Origin: Azoarcus indigens
GTDB taxonomy: Bacteria; Pseudomonadota; Gammaproteobacteria; Burkholderiales; Rhodocyclaceae
Direction: 5' to 3'
NCBI RefSeq assembly: GCF_004361735.1
Contig: NZ_SNVV01000009.1
Coordinates: forward strand, 62,001-126,000
Length of the DNA stretch: 64,000 bases
Below, one piece after another: positions 23,209 to 32,397 of this stretch. A program made the translations under genes and the position numbers. The notes below the pieces were generated by a model. That model searched no databases, was not told the origin of the DNA, and was given only the letters and a program-made list of their open reading frames with translations. How positions within the stretch are numbered: the first letter of the stretch is position 1; every line of letters begins with the position of its first letter.

Positions 23209-24213
23209 TCAGAGCTTGTTCGGATCGAAGCTGGTGGCTTCGTAGATGGACTTGATCAGATCGCCGCCGATGCGGGATTCCATCTTCTTGTGCACCGGAA
23301 CCAGCACCGTCTTGAAGGCCAGACGCTCTTCGGTCGTGGGCACATAGACCTCGGTCTTGCCGGACTTCTTCACCATCTCGAGCGCCTGGTCGTTCTCTTC
23401 CTTGGCGATCTTGTTGGCGTATTCGGTGGACTCCTTCATCGCCTTGTCGAGCTGGGTACGCAGCTCGGTCGGCAGGCCGTCCCAGAACTTCTTGTTCACG
23501 ATGACCGCATAGCCCAGGTAACCGTGATCGGTGATGGTCAGGTACTTCTGCACCTCATGCATCTTCTGGGTGTAGAGGTTGGAGATCGGGTTCTCGGTAC
23601 CGTCCACCACGCCAGTCTGCAGCGCCTGGTAGACCTCGGAGAAGGCCATCACCTGCGGCAGCGACTTCAGCTCACGCATCTGCTCTTCCAGCACCTTGGA
23701 CGACTGAATGCGCATCTTCTTGCCGCGCAGATCGTCCGGCTTCTTGATCGGGGTGTTGGCGGAGAAGGACTTGAAGCCATTGTCCCAGTAAGCCAGACCC
23801 TTGATGCCCTTGGGTTCGAGCTTGGCGAACAGCTGCTGACCGACAGGGCCGTAGGTCACCTTGTGGAGCGCATCGTAGTTATCGAAGATGAAGGGCAGGT
23901 CGAAGGCTTCGAACTCGCGCACACCGAGGGGACCAAACTTGGCCAGCGAGGGGGCGAGCATCTGGACGGCGCCCAGTTGCAGGGCCTCCATCTCTTCCTT
24001 GTCCTTGTACAGCGTGCTGTTCGGGTAGACCTCGACCTTCACCGCACCGCTGGTGTACTTCTCGGCAAGCTCCTTGAATCGCTCTGCCGCCTTGCCCTTC
24101 GGGGTGTCCTGGGCAACAACGTGGCTGAACTTGATAACGACAGGGTCGGCGGCAATGGCGCCAGCAGACAGGCCGACGGCGACCAGTCCGAGCAGAAGTG
24201 CACGGAGTCTCAT
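23209..24213 (-). CDS. dctP: TRAP dicarboxylate-type solute-binding protein DctP
   Basis: 334 aa periplasmic binding protein. Signal peptide LRALLLGLVAVGLSAGAIAA is followed by DPVVIKFSHVVAQDTPKGKAAERFKELAE, the classic DctP opening, then QMLAPSLAKFG and the signature FDNYDALHKV/NSISNLYTQ-type ENPISNLYTQKMHEVQKY. ATG 24213 has a strong GGAGAGT site. The C4-dicarboxylate specificity is inferred from the adjacent DctS/DctR-like pair. Confidence 0.92.
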   Translation of the reverse strand: MRLRALLLGLVAVGLSAGAIAADPVVIKFSHVVAQDTPKGKAAERFKELAEKYTSGAVKVEVYPNSTLYKDKEEMEALQLGAVQMLAPSLAKFGPLGVREFEAFDLPFIFDNYDALHKVTYGPVGQQLFAKLEPKGIKGLAYWDNGFKSFSANTPIKKPDDLRGKKMRIQSSKVLEEQMRELKSLPQVMAFSEVYQALQTGVVDGTENPISNLYTQKMHEVQKYLTITDHGYLGYAVIVNKKFWDGLPTELRTQLDKAMKESTEYANKIAKEENDQALEMVKKSGKTEVYVPTTEERLAFKTVLVPVHKKMESRIGGDLIKSIYEATSFDPNKL

Positions 24214-24408
24214 ACTCTCCTCCAATTAATGAAATGTTCGCTTTTTGCTATTGACTGCTTTTTTGGCCCCCGCACCGCAATGGGCTGCGGACGCCGGACA
24301 ACCTGGGCGGACGAACAACGCACAGGCATCGTTCGAGTATCCTTTCAGCTTTGTAAGCGTCGCTATTGTGGAATACCGCAAGATCGCCCCCATCCGGCAC
24401 TCACCCGC

Positions 24409-26391
24409 ATGAATCATCCCGACGCCGGGCAGCCGCCCCTGCCGCCAGTCCGGGGCAAATGGCTGCACATTCTGCCCATTCTCAGCCTCGCCCTGTTCCT
24501 CGCGGCGCTCGCCGTACTGGTTTGGCTGACGCGTGAATATGACGCGGACGAGCAACAGGCCATCCTGATCAACGACGCCCTGTGGATGGAGCAGAACCTG
24601 CGCTTCCAACTCGACCGCAACGAGGCGCAGCTGCAGCAGATCGGCCCGGAACTGCTGCGCGAGGAACGCATGTCGGCGCAGACCGAGGCGCAGCTGCGCC
24701 AGTTGCTGAGCCAGGAGCGCGGACTCGTACGCATCCTGTGGCTGGACCAGGAGGGCAAGCTGCGCGGCGCCCTGCCGCCAGCGGCGGACGAACACCTGGT
24801 CGGCGAAGCCGCAGGCGCCATGTCCTCCGAGACCATCTTCCGCCTTGCCCGCGCGGTCGGCCGCCCGGTGTATGGCCCCGCGTACACGGTGATGGGCGAC
24901 AAGACGCATTTCGAGGTGGATGTTCCCGCCTGGTCCGACGAAGCCTTCCTCGGCATGGTGGTGGGGGTGTACTCGCTCTCCGACCTGGTGGTGCGTGAGT
25001 TGCCCTGGTGGTTCTCCGAGCGCTATCGGGTGGCGGTGCTGGATGCGGACGGCCGCGAGATCGCAGCCAAGTCCAAGATCGCGCCGCTGGAAGCCCGCCG
25101 CAGCTACAGCATGAATTTCGACCCGCCGGGCCACGGCCTGACACTGCAGATCACCCCGTACAAGGCGGAAACCCGCTGGATTCCAGTGCTGCTGACCGCC
25201 TCCATCGTGCTGCTGGGCGGCATCGTGGTGTGGAGCTTCTGGCAGGTTCGCCGCCAGCTCGCCAAACGGCAGGCGGCAGAGCAGGCGCTGCTGGAGGAAT
25301 CCGCCTACCGCAAGGCGATGGAGGATTCGCTGATCACCGGACTGCGCGCCCGCGATCTCGAAGGCCGGCTCACCTACGTCAACTCCGCCTTCTGCCGCAT
25401 GACCGGCTACGACGCGGGCGAACTGCTGGGCAAGCCGCCGCCGATGCCGTACTGGGAGCCGGACCACATCGAGCGCCGGCGCGAACTCTACGAGCGCATC
25501 CAGAACAAGGGCTCGACCCCGGACGGCGTCGAGATCAAGTTCCGGCGCAAGAATGGCGAGCGCCTGGACGTGCTGCTGTTCGAGGCGCCGCTGATCGACG
25601 CCCAGGGCCGCCACACCGGCTGGATGGGCTCGGTGCTGGACATCACCGAGCAAAAGCGCGCCCATGCCCTCGCCCATCAGCAGGAAGAGCGCCTGCAGGC
25701 CACCTCCCGCCTGGTCACCATGGGCGAGATGGCCTCCACGCTGGCCCATGAGCTCAATCAACCACTGGCCGCCATCGCCAGCTACAACAGCGGCTGCATC
25801 AACCGCCTCTCCGCCGGCGAGGTGGACCGTGGCGAGCTGCGCGACATCCACGAGAAGCTCGGCCGGCAGGCGCGCCGGGCGGGGGAAATCATCCGCCGGG
25901 TGCACGATTTCGTCCGCCGCTCGGAGCCCAAGCGCGAGCAACTGGACCTCAACGCGGTAATCCGCGATGCGGTCGGCCTCATCGAGGCGGACGCACGCAA
26001 GCGGCGCATGCGCATCGCCACCGAACTGGCGCCGCGGCTACCCCAGGTCGCCGCCGACCCGGTGATGATCGAGCAGATCATCGTCAATCTCGTCCGCAAC
26101 GGCATGGATGCAATGCGGGAGACACCCGCGGGCAAACGCGTCGTCACCGTCTCCACTGATACCGCCAACGGCATGGTCAGCGTGCGGGTATCCGACCGCG
26201 GCAGCGGCATCGACAGCGAAACCGCCAGCCACCTGTTCCAGCCCTTTTTCACCACCAAGCAGGAAGGAATGGGCATGGGGCTGAACATCTGCCGCTCCAT
26301 CGCCGAACTCCATCATGGCCGCCTCGCTTTTGAGCCTAACCCGGAGGGCGGTACCATCTTCACCCTGTCGCTTCCCATAGACCCCACATGA
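24409..26391 (+). CDS. DctS-like sensor histidine kinase
   Basis: 660 aa. Membrane segment 1 at about residues 18-40 (ILPILSLALFLAALAVLVWL), a periplasmic sensor domain of about 215 residues, membrane segment 2 near 257-279, a PAS domain (YVNSAFCRMTGYDAGELLGK), the H-box MASTLAHELNQPLAAI (His near 447) and a HATPase domain with N (QIIVNLVRNGMDAM), G1 and G2 (GMGMGLNICRSI) boxes. It probably senses the ligand of the divergent TRAP system and phosphorylates the adjacent regulator. The start is the first ATG after a 195-base divergent gap. Confidence 0.9.
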   Translation: MNHPDAGQPPLPPVRGKWLHILPILSLALFLAALAVLVWLTREYDADEQQAILINDALWMEQNLRFQLDRNEAQLQQIGPELLREERMSAQTEAQLRQLLSQERGLVRILWLDQEGKLRGALPPAADEHLVGEAAGAMSSETIFRLARAVGRPVYGPAYTVMGDKTHFEVDVPAWSDEAFLGMVVGVYSLSDLVVRELPWWFSERYRVAVLDADGREIAAKSKIAPLEARRSYSMNFDPPGHGLTLQITPYKAETRWIPVLLTASIVLLGGIVVWSFWQVRRQLAKRQAAEQALLEESAYRKAMEDSLITGLRARDLEGRLTYVNSAFCRMTGYDAGELLGKPPPMPYWEPDHIERRRELYERIQNKGSTPDGVEIKFRRKNGERLDVLLFEAPLIDAQGRHTGWMGSVLDITEQKRAHALAHQQEERLQATSRLVTMGEMASTLAHELNQPLAAIASYNSGCINRLSAGEVDRGELRDIHEKLGRQARRAGEIIRRVHDFVRRSEPKREQLDLNAVIRDAVGLIEADARKRRMRIATELAPRLPQVAADPVMIEQIIVNLVRNGMDAMRETPAGKRVVTVSTDTANGMVSVRVSDRGSGIDSETASHLFQPFFTTKQEGMGMGLNICRSIAELHHGRLAFEPNPEGGTIFTLSLPIDPT

Positions 26392-26990
26392 CCCAAGCTT
26401 GCGCGCACATCATCGATGACGATGAAGCCATCCGCGATGCCCTGCAATGGCTGTTCAAGACCCGCGGCGTCGCCACCCGGCTGTGGCCCAGCGCCGAGGC
26501 TTTCCTGGAAGCCTGGCAGGCGGACTGGCCCGGTTGCATCGTGCTGGACATCCGCATGGACGGCATGAGCGGCCTGGAGTGCTTCGAGGCGCTGCTTGCG
26601 CGGGGCAACCGCCTGCCGGTCATCTTCGTCACCGGCCACGGCGATGTGCCTATGGCGGTGGCCGCCCTGAAGAAGGGGGCCTATCACTTCATCGAGAAGC
26701 CCTTCAACGACAACGACCTGGTCGACCTGGTCGAGCAGGCCATCGCGCATGACGACGAGAACCGCCAGGCCGCCGCCGACCGCGGCACCGTCGAAGCCCG
26801 GCTGGCCACACTGACGGCACGCGAGCGCGAAGTGATGGATCTGATCCTGGAAGGCAAATTCAACAAGGTGATCGCCGACGAGCTGGCGATTTCCATGCGC
26901 ACGGTGGAAGCCCACCGTTCCCGCGTGTTCGACAAGATGAAAGTGCGCTCGGCGGTAGAGCTTGCGCAAATGCTGACCGCCCTGCGCTGA
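26388..26990 (+). CDS. FixJ/DctR-type response regulator
   Basis: 200 aa. The receiver domain has the acidic pair DDDE (residues 10-13), phospho-acceptor Asp 54 (VLDIRMDGMSG) and Lys in IEKPFND; a LuxR-type HTH follows (LTAREREVMDLILEGKFNK ... MRTVEAHRSRVFDKM). It overlaps the kinase gene by an ATGA junction, so they form a pair and likely activate the divergent dctPQM operon. Confidence 0.92.
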   Translation: MTQACAHIIDDDEAIRDALQWLFKTRGVATRLWPSAEAFLEAWQADWPGCIVLDIRMDGMSGLECFEALLARGNRLPVIFVTGHGDVPMAVAALKKGAYHFIEKPFNDNDLVDLVEQAIAHDDENRQAAADRGTVEARLATLTAREREVMDLILEGKFNKVIADELAISMRTVEAHRSRVFDKMKVRSAVELAQMLTALR

Positions 26991-27000
26991 GGCCCGGGGC

Positions 27001-28350
27001 TTAGCCCCCCCCTGCAGGCGGAACAAGCGGCAGCCATTCAACGGCGACGGCGTCTTCGTCCGCTGCCGCGGCGAATTCCGCCGCAGTGCCGATGCCGCCC
27101 ACCCAGGCGGCGTAGCCGTCCACCTGCAACACCGGCAAACGCTCCCGCTGCCACACGGGAATACCCGCCTCCTGGCACAGATTCTTGAAACTCCTGCTGG
27201 GCCGGCCGGCAACCAGGCGCATGCGCATCCCCGGCCAGCGAGGCAACAGCCGCAAAGCCTGGGCAGCCTGCAAGCGTGCCGCGGAAAGCCCCTCACCCCG
27301 GGCCGGTGAGAATCGCAGCACCCCGCCCAGCCACGGCACCTCAGCCTCGCCTGCCCACGCTCTGGCTGTCGCCCCCGCCAGCGAAGCCGACGGCTCCAGC
27401 CATACCTTGCCCCGGTAGCAGCAACAATCAAGCGCGCCCAGCGCCACCCGGAAACCCCGCGCCGCCTCAACGCCGTGCAACTGGCGGAGCACCTCCAGCA
27501 AGCGCGCCCGCGCCGGCATCTCCGCGCCCAGGCGGCCCGCCTGCCAGCGCAGCAGATTGGCGCAGCGCGCTTCGCTAAGCCGGAGCAGTTGCGCCCTCTC
27601 TAGGGACTGGCCTCCACATGCCGCCTCGTCCATCGCGGCAAGCTCATCCAGCAGCACGCTCGCTTCACGGAAGTTGGCGGCAGCACGCGCCAGCGTACGG
27701 GCGGCACCGGGAAAGCCCTCCTCCATCGCCGGAAGCAGGCGGTGGCGCAGATCGTTGCGCGTGTAGCGCCTATCCTCGTTGCTCTCGTCTTCGACCCATT
27801 GCAGTCCGTGCTCGCGCGCATAGGCTTCGATCTCCGCACGGCGGCTGTCCAGGAGCGGGCGCAGGCGGCCCGGCTGCTGTCCGGCGGGCGCTTCCCAGGC
27901 CGCCATGCCGGCGGCGCCGCGCACCCCGGCACCCCGCAGCAGGCGGAACAGCACGGTTTCCGCCTGATCATCCGCATGGTGGCCAAAGACCAGCCAGTCG
28001 CACTCGCTGGCCATCAGCACTCGGTGCCGGGCTCGCCTTGCCGCCGCCTCCAGCCCGGCCGGATCGTCGCGCGCTACATCGACCCGGTGCACTGTCAGCC
28101 GCACCCCGGCAGCGACGCAGAGTTCCCGGCAGAAGGCGGCCCAGGCATCGGCATGTGGGCTGAGGCCATGATGCACATGCACCGCGGTCAGCTGGAAAGA
28201 CAGACGGGCCCGCAGGCCCGTCAGGATATGGAGCAGAACACGGGAATCCACCCCGCCGGACAAGGCGCAGCACAGCCTGCTTCCTTCGGTGACACCGGCC
28301 TGCACCAGCGCCCGCTGCACCTGTGCAGGCAGAGGAGCAAGCACTGCCAT
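27001..28350 (-). CDS. tilS: tRNA(Ile)-lysidine synthetase
   Basis: 449 aa. The PP-loop SGGVDSRVLL (about residues 30-39) and GHHADDQAETVLFRLLRG are present, followed by the TilS middle and C-terminal substrate domains (RPSRSFKNLCQEAGIPVWQRERLPVL). It converts the C34 of tRNA-Ile(CAU) to lysidine, an essential step for AUA decoding. It is 14 bases after accA, as in many Betaproteobacteria. Confidence 0.94.
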   Translation of the reverse strand: MAVLAPLPAQVQRALVQAGVTEGSRLCCALSGGVDSRVLLHILTGLRARLSFQLTAVHVHHGLSPHADAWAAFCRELCVAAGVRLTVHRVDVARDDPAGLEAAARRARHRVLMASECDWLVFGHHADDQAETVLFRLLRGAGVRGAAGMAAWEAPAGQQPGRLRPLLDSRRAEIEAYAREHGLQWVEDESNEDRRYTRNDLRHRLLPAMEEGFPGAARTLARAAANFREASVLLDELAAMDEAACGGQSLERAQLLRLSEARCANLLRWQAGRLGAEMPARARLLEVLRQLHGVEAARGFRVALGALDCCCYRGKVWLEPSASLAGATARAWAGEAEVPWLGGVLRFSPARGEGLSAARLQAAQALRLLPRWPGMRMRLVAGRPSRSFKNLCQEAGIPVWQRERLPVLQVDGYAAWVGGIGTAAEFAAAADEDAVAVEWLPLVPPAGGG

Positions 28351-28364
28351 CGTCCCGGCTACGG

Positions 28365-29333
28365 TCAGGCTGCCTGCTGTTCCTTGAAGCGCCCGTAACC
28401 CATCAAGCGCTCCAAGCGCTGTTCGATCAGCTCGGCCGGCGACAGGGAATCGACCTGGCGCAGCGCCTCGCCGAGCGCCCGCTTCAGGCTTTGGGCCATG
28501 GCGCGATGATCGCGATGGGCACCGCCCACCGGCTCGTTGATGATCTTGTCGATCAGCCCCAGCGACTTGAGCCGCGCCGCGGTGATGCCCATGGTTTCAG
28601 CCGCCTCGGAAGCCTTCTCCGCGCTCTTCCATAGGATGGACGCGCAACCTTCCGGCGAAATCACCGAGTAGGTGGAGTACTGGAGCATCATCGTCTGGTC
28701 GCCCACCGCGATCGCCAGCGCGCCGCCGGAGCCGCCTTCGCCGATCACCGTGCAGATCAGCGGCACCTTGAGCTCGGCCATCACATACAGGTTATGGCCG
28801 ATCGCTTCCGACTGTCCACGCTCCTCGGCACCGATCCCCGGATAGGCGCCCGGCGTGTCGACGAAGGTAAACACCGGCAGGCCGAACTTCTCCGCCAGCT
28901 TCATCAAGCGCATCGCCTTGCGATAGCCCTCGGGGCGCGGCATGCCGAAATTGCGGGCGATCTTTTCCTTGGTGTCGCGGCCCTTCTGGTGGCCGATCAC
29001 CACGCAGCTCTGGCCGTTGAAGCGGGCCAGGCCACCGACGATAGCCTTGTCATCGGCGAAGGCGCGGTCGCCATGCAGTTCCTCGAAGCCGGTGAAGATG
29101 TGCTGCACGTAGTCCAGCGTGTAGGGGCGCTGCGGATGCCGCGCCACCTGGGCGATCTGCCACGGCGTGAGCTTGGCGTACAGTTCCTTGGTCAGCGCCT
29201 GGCTCTTGGCCTCCAGGCGCGCGATCTCTTCGGAGATATCGACAGCGGAATCGTCCTGCACGAAACGAAGTTGCTCGATCTTTCCCTCGAGCTCGGCGAT
29301 CGGTTGTTCGAAATCCAGAAAGGTGGTCTTCAT
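28365..29333 (-). CDS. accA: Acetyl-CoA carboxylase carboxyltransferase subunit alpha
   Basis: 322 aa. It transfers carboxyl from carboxybiotin to acetyl-CoA in the first step of fatty-acid synthesis. Features: [19 protein letters not shown] start, [50 protein letters not shown] and [13 protein letters not shown] 29333 is the family start; 10 in-frame codons upstream are not conserved. Confidence 0.96.
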   Translation of the reverse strand: MKTTFLDFEQPIAELEGKIEQLRFVQDDSAVDISEEIARLEAKSQALTKELYAKLTPWQIAQVARHPQRPYTLDYVQHIFTGFEELHGDRAFADDKAIVGGLARFNGQSCVVIGHQKGRDTKEKIARNFGMPRPEGYRKAMRLMKLAEKFGLPVFTFVDTPGAYPGIGAEERGQSEAIGHNLYVMAELKVPLICTVIGEGGSGGALAIAVGDQTMMLQYSTYSVISPEGCASILWKSAEKASEAAETMGITAARLKSLGLIDKIINEPVGGAHRDHRAMAQSLKRALGEALRQVDSLSPAELIEQRLERLMGYGRFKEQQAA

Positions 29334-29432
29334 CTGACCTTTCCCAGCAAGAAAGTCGGCCATTGTAACCTGCCGTTGCCGCGCGCCGGTGTAACTCGAC
29401 CGGCGCGCGGCGGAACGGCCCGCGGCCCCGGC

Positions 29433-30389
29433 TTAGTGCGCCGCCTCGCCCGCGCTGCGGCGCAGGCTGAGCCAAACCGACACGGCGAGGATCACCGCGA
29501 CCACCCCCAGAGAAATGAAGATCGGGATCTTCAACCATTCCACGATCAGCATCTTCACGCCGATGAAGATCAGGATCACCGCCAGACCGTACTTGAGCAG
29601 GGAGAAGCGGTTGCCCAGGTCAGCCAGCAGGAAATACATCGCTCGTAGGCCAAGGATGGCGAAGATATTGGAGGTCAGCACGATGAAGGGATCGGCGGTG
29701 ATGGCGAAGATCGCGGGGATGCTGTCCACCGCAAACACGACGTCCGAGATCTCGACCAGCACCAGCGCCAGCAATAGCGGCGTGGCGTAGCGCACTCCAT
29801 CGCACATCACGAAGAAGCGCTCGCCTTCCAGCGTCGGCGTCACCGGATAGTGGTTGCGGATGAAGCGGATGACGGGATTGCTCGCGAGATCGGGATCGTG
29901 GTCGGCCAGCCACAGCATCTTCGCCCCGGTCACCACCAGGAAAGCGCCGAAGATGTAAAGGATCCAGTGGAACTCGCTGATCAGCCAGCTGCCCGCGAAG
30001 ATCATGCCGGTACGCAGCACGATGGCGCCGACGATGCCGTACAGCAGCACCCGGCGCTGCAGTTCGATCGGCACCGAGAAGAAACCGAAGATCAGCATCC
30101 AGACGAAGACGTTGTCCACTGCCAGAGACTTCTCCAGCAGGTAGCCGGTGAAGAACTCCATCGCCTTCTGGTTGGCCAGCGCGCGACCGGCCTCGGCGTC
30201 CAGATACCACCACAGGCCGGCATTGAAGAGCAGCGCCACGCAGACCCAGGCGATGGACCAGCCCGCCGCCTCTTTCAGCGACACTTTGTGCTGATGCCCG
30301 CCCTTGAAGAGAAACAGGTCTATCGCCAGCATCGCCAGCACCACGACGGCAAACACCGCCCACATCCACCACGTTCCTATCGATTCCAT
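29433..30389 (-). CDS. TerC-family membrane protein (Alx-like manganese exporter)
   Basis: 318 aa with about nine membrane segments. The conserved acidic intramembrane motifs of the TerC/Alx family are visible ([16 protein letters not shown] and [20 protein letters not shown]). Alx and its relatives export Mn2+ and its leader is Mn/pH-responsive in E. coli. A yybP-ykoY motif and a terminator precede it here, which supports the manganese assignment. Start ATG 30389. Confidence 0.9.
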   Translation of the reverse strand: MESIGTWWMWAVFAVVVLAMLAIDLFLFKGGHQHKVSLKEAAGWSIAWVCVALLFNAGLWWYLDAEAGRALANQKAMEFFTGYLLEKSLAVDNVFVWMLIFGFFSVPIELQRRVLLYGIVGAIVLRTGMIFAGSWLISEFHWILYIFGAFLVVTGAKMLWLADHDPDLASNPVIRFIRNHYPVTPTLEGERFFVMCDGVRYATPLLLALVLVEISDVVFAVDSIPAIFAITADPFIVLTSNIFAILGLRAMYFLLADLGNRFSLLKYGLAVILIFIGVKMLIVEWLKIPIFISLGVVAVILAVSVWLSLRRSAGEAAH

Positions 30390-30407
30390 GCAACACCTCG
30401 ACGAAAG

Positions 30408-30444
30408 AAAAAACGGCCGGGTCCGGAGGACACAGGCCGTTTTC
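30408..30444 (-). terminator. Expression-platform terminator of the TerC leader
   Basis: On the minus strand AAAACGGCC ... GGCCGTTTTTTC forms a strong hairpin with a T run, lying between the riboswitch aptamer and the TerC start codon. Its position fits transcriptional control by the aptamer just upstream. Confidence 0.75.
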
Positions 30445-30469
30445 GTCGAAGGAGTTACGGATCGACGCG

Positions 30470-30600
30470 CGCACCTTGCCCTACGGCAAGGTCTTGCTCG
30501 CAACCAACCACGTTGCCCACAGTACCGGGGGGCCGCGAAACTGGCGCGGCGCCACCGTGATGACGATACTGCGGCGAAAAGCTACTCCCCTTGAACGGTC
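30470..30600 (-). promoter_or_regulatory. yybP-ykoY manganese riboswitch
   Basis: Minus-strand leader of the TerC gene. It contains the diagnostic AAGGGGAGTAGC (30581-30592), CGTCATCACGG in the middle, and GCAAGACCTTGCC with a complementary GGCAAGG hairpin (30480-30497). These are the conserved elements of the yybP-ykoY class, which binds Mn2+ and controls TerC/Alx, MntP and related exporters. Confidence 0.88.
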
Positions 30601-31049
30601 GAGAGTGTAGCGCCGCAGCCCTGGGCGCCGTCAAGAACTATCCTCCCCGAACGGTGACAGCGGAAAACGGATACGGCATGATGCTTGCAGCTTTAACAAC
30701 ACAAAGGAGCCGCGGGATACCCCGATCCCGCCCCATGAGTAGTCGAAGTTCGCCCTCGGCGGCATATTCTCCGGCCCCCTCCATGGCCAGCGTCAAGGCA
30801 GTTGTCGACGCCCCTCCCGCCCCCATCGCGGCCTCTGCGAAATACTCCGATTCCGACACGCCGGGGCGATGTAGCCCCCGCAAGTCCTCTGCGATTTCTC
30901 TCTGCGGCAGTCTTTCGCCTGTGCTCTCCCTTGCGCAGCTGCGTCGTTCCGCCAGCGCTCCCGCCATGCATCGCGCCTCACTCGTTGACCGCACCACCGG
31001 TGCGCCTGCGGCTCGCCATGCCCTGAAGCCTTACTTCGGATAATCACAG
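30601..31049 (+). other. 450-base region without a confident gene
   Basis: No recognised protein or RNA family is seen between the TerC riboswitch and the CNNM gene. On the plus strand an open frame from ATG 30735 (after AAAGGAG at 30705-30711) to TAA 31041-31043 encodes about 100 residues rich in Ser, Ala and Pro and ends six bases before the CNNM start. On the minus strand another low-complexity frame spans 30638-30997. Neither looks like a real protein; the region may be a long leader of the downstream gene. Confidence 0.4.
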
Positions 31050-32375
31050 ATGGAAATCGTGTTTCTCGTCGTCCTCGTCATCCTGAATGGGGTCTTCGCC
31101 ATGTCCGAGATCGCGCTGGTTACCGCGCGCCGGGCGCGGCTGGCGAAACGGGCGGAGGAAGGGGATACCGCCGCTGCTGTCGCAATGAAGCTGGGCGAAG
31201 AACCAACCCGCTTCCTGTCCACCATCCAGATCGGCATCACCTCCATCGGCATCCTCAACGGTATCGTGGGCGAGGCCGCGCTCGCCAAACCGCTGGCGAT
31301 CTGGCTGCAGGAGTTTGGGCTGCCCCAGCGCCCGAGCGAAATCGGCTCGACCATCCTGGTCGTGCTGGTGATCACCTACATCTCCATTGTCGTTGGCGAA
31401 CTGGTACCCAAGCGCATCGGCCAGATCTCGCCGGAAGGCATCGCCCGCCTGGTGGCGCGCCCGATGAATGCGCTGGCCATCGTTTCCCGCCCCTTCGTGA
31501 TCCTGCTTTCCATCTCCACCGACACCCTGCTCCGCCTGCTCGGCAAACGCGACCAGGGCGGCCCCAGCGTGACCGAGGAAGAAATCCACGCCATGCTGGA
31601 GGAAGGCTCGGAGGCTGGCGTGATCGAGAAGCACGAGCACGAGATGGTGCGCAATGTGTTCCGCCTGGACGACCGTCAGATCGGCTCGCTGATGGTGCCG
31701 CGCGCCGACATCCTGTGGCTGGACCTCAACCATCCGCTGGACGCCAACCTCGCGCGGGTGGCCGAATCCGAGCACTCCCGCTTCCCTGTCTGCCGGGGCG
31801 GGCTGGACAACATCGTCGGCGTGGTCGCCGCCAAGCAGTTGTTCAACCAGACCCTGCGCGGTGGCTCGATCGACCTGTCCTCGCAGCTTCAGCCGGCGGT
31901 GTACGTGCCGGAATCGCTAACCGGCATGGAGCTGCTGGACCAGTTCCGCACCTCGGGCACCCATATGATGTTCGTCATCGACGAATACGGCGAAGTGCTG
32001 GGCATGGTGACGCTGCAGGACGTGCTGGAAGCAGTGACCGGCGAGTTCCGCCCGCACAACCTGGAAGACGCCTGGGCAGTGCAGCGCGAAGACGGCTCCT
32101 GGCTGCTGGATGGCTTGATTCCACTGCCGGAACTCAAGGACCGGCTGGAACTGAAGACGGTGCCGGAAGAGGAGAAGGGCCGCTACCACACCCTGTCGGG
32201 TATGGTTCTGTGGCTGCTCGGCCGCCTGCCGCGAACCGGCGACATCACCGTCTGGGAGCAATGGCGCCTGGAGGTGGTGGACATGGACGGCAAGCGCATC
32301 GACAAGATCCTCGCCACCCGCCTGCCGGATCTGGAGTCAGCCGCGGAAGACCCCGGCCCGGCGCGCGAAAGCTAG
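31050..32375 (+). CDS. CNNM/CorC-family transporter (HlyC/CorC, DUF21-CBS)
   Basis: 441 aa. N-terminal DUF21 membrane domain (about residues 1-190, FLVVLVILNGVFAMSEIALVTARR; GELVPKRIG), two CBS domains (about 205-340, LMVPRADILWLDLN and MMFVIDEYGEVLGMVTLQDVLEAVTGEF) and a C-terminal CorC_HlyC domain (AVQREDGSWLLDGLIPLPEL). The family exports Mg2+ or Co2+ or affects their homeostasis. The ATG at 31050 is the family start. Confidence 0.92.
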   Translation: MEIVFLVVLVILNGVFAMSEIALVTARRARLAKRAEEGDTAAAVAMKLGEEPTRFLSTIQIGITSIGILNGIVGEAALAKPLAIWLQEFGLPQRPSEIGSTILVVLVITYISIVVGELVPKRIGQISPEGIARLVARPMNALAIVSRPFVILLSISTDTLLRLLGKRDQGGPSVTEEEIHAMLEEGSEAGVIEKHEHEMVRNVFRLDDRQIGSLMVPRADILWLDLNHPLDANLARVAESEHSRFPVCRGGLDNIVGVVAAKQLFNQTLRGGSIDLSSQLQPAVYVPESLTGMELLDQFRTSGTHMMFVIDEYGEVLGMVTLQDVLEAVTGEFRPHNLEDAWAVQREDGSWLLDGLIPLPELKDRLELKTVPEEEKGRYHTLSGMVLWLLGRLPRTGDITVWEQWRLEVVDMDGKRIDKILATRLPDLESAAEDPGPARES

Positions 32376-32397
32376 CGCTGACACCCCGCTCCAAAAT

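Noticed and set aside
23176-24408. Extension of the histidine kinase frame upstream through the dctP region
   Set aside because: This part is antisense to dctP, which is a clear gene; the kinase N-terminal membrane segment begins after ATG 24409.
24226-25941. 571-aa minus-strand frame opposite the histidine kinase
   Set aside because: Antisense shadow of conserved kinase domains; no recognisable protein features.
30638-30997. 119-aa minus-strand frame upstream of the TerC riboswitch
   Set aside because: No ribosome site, low-complexity composition and no family; possible chance frame.
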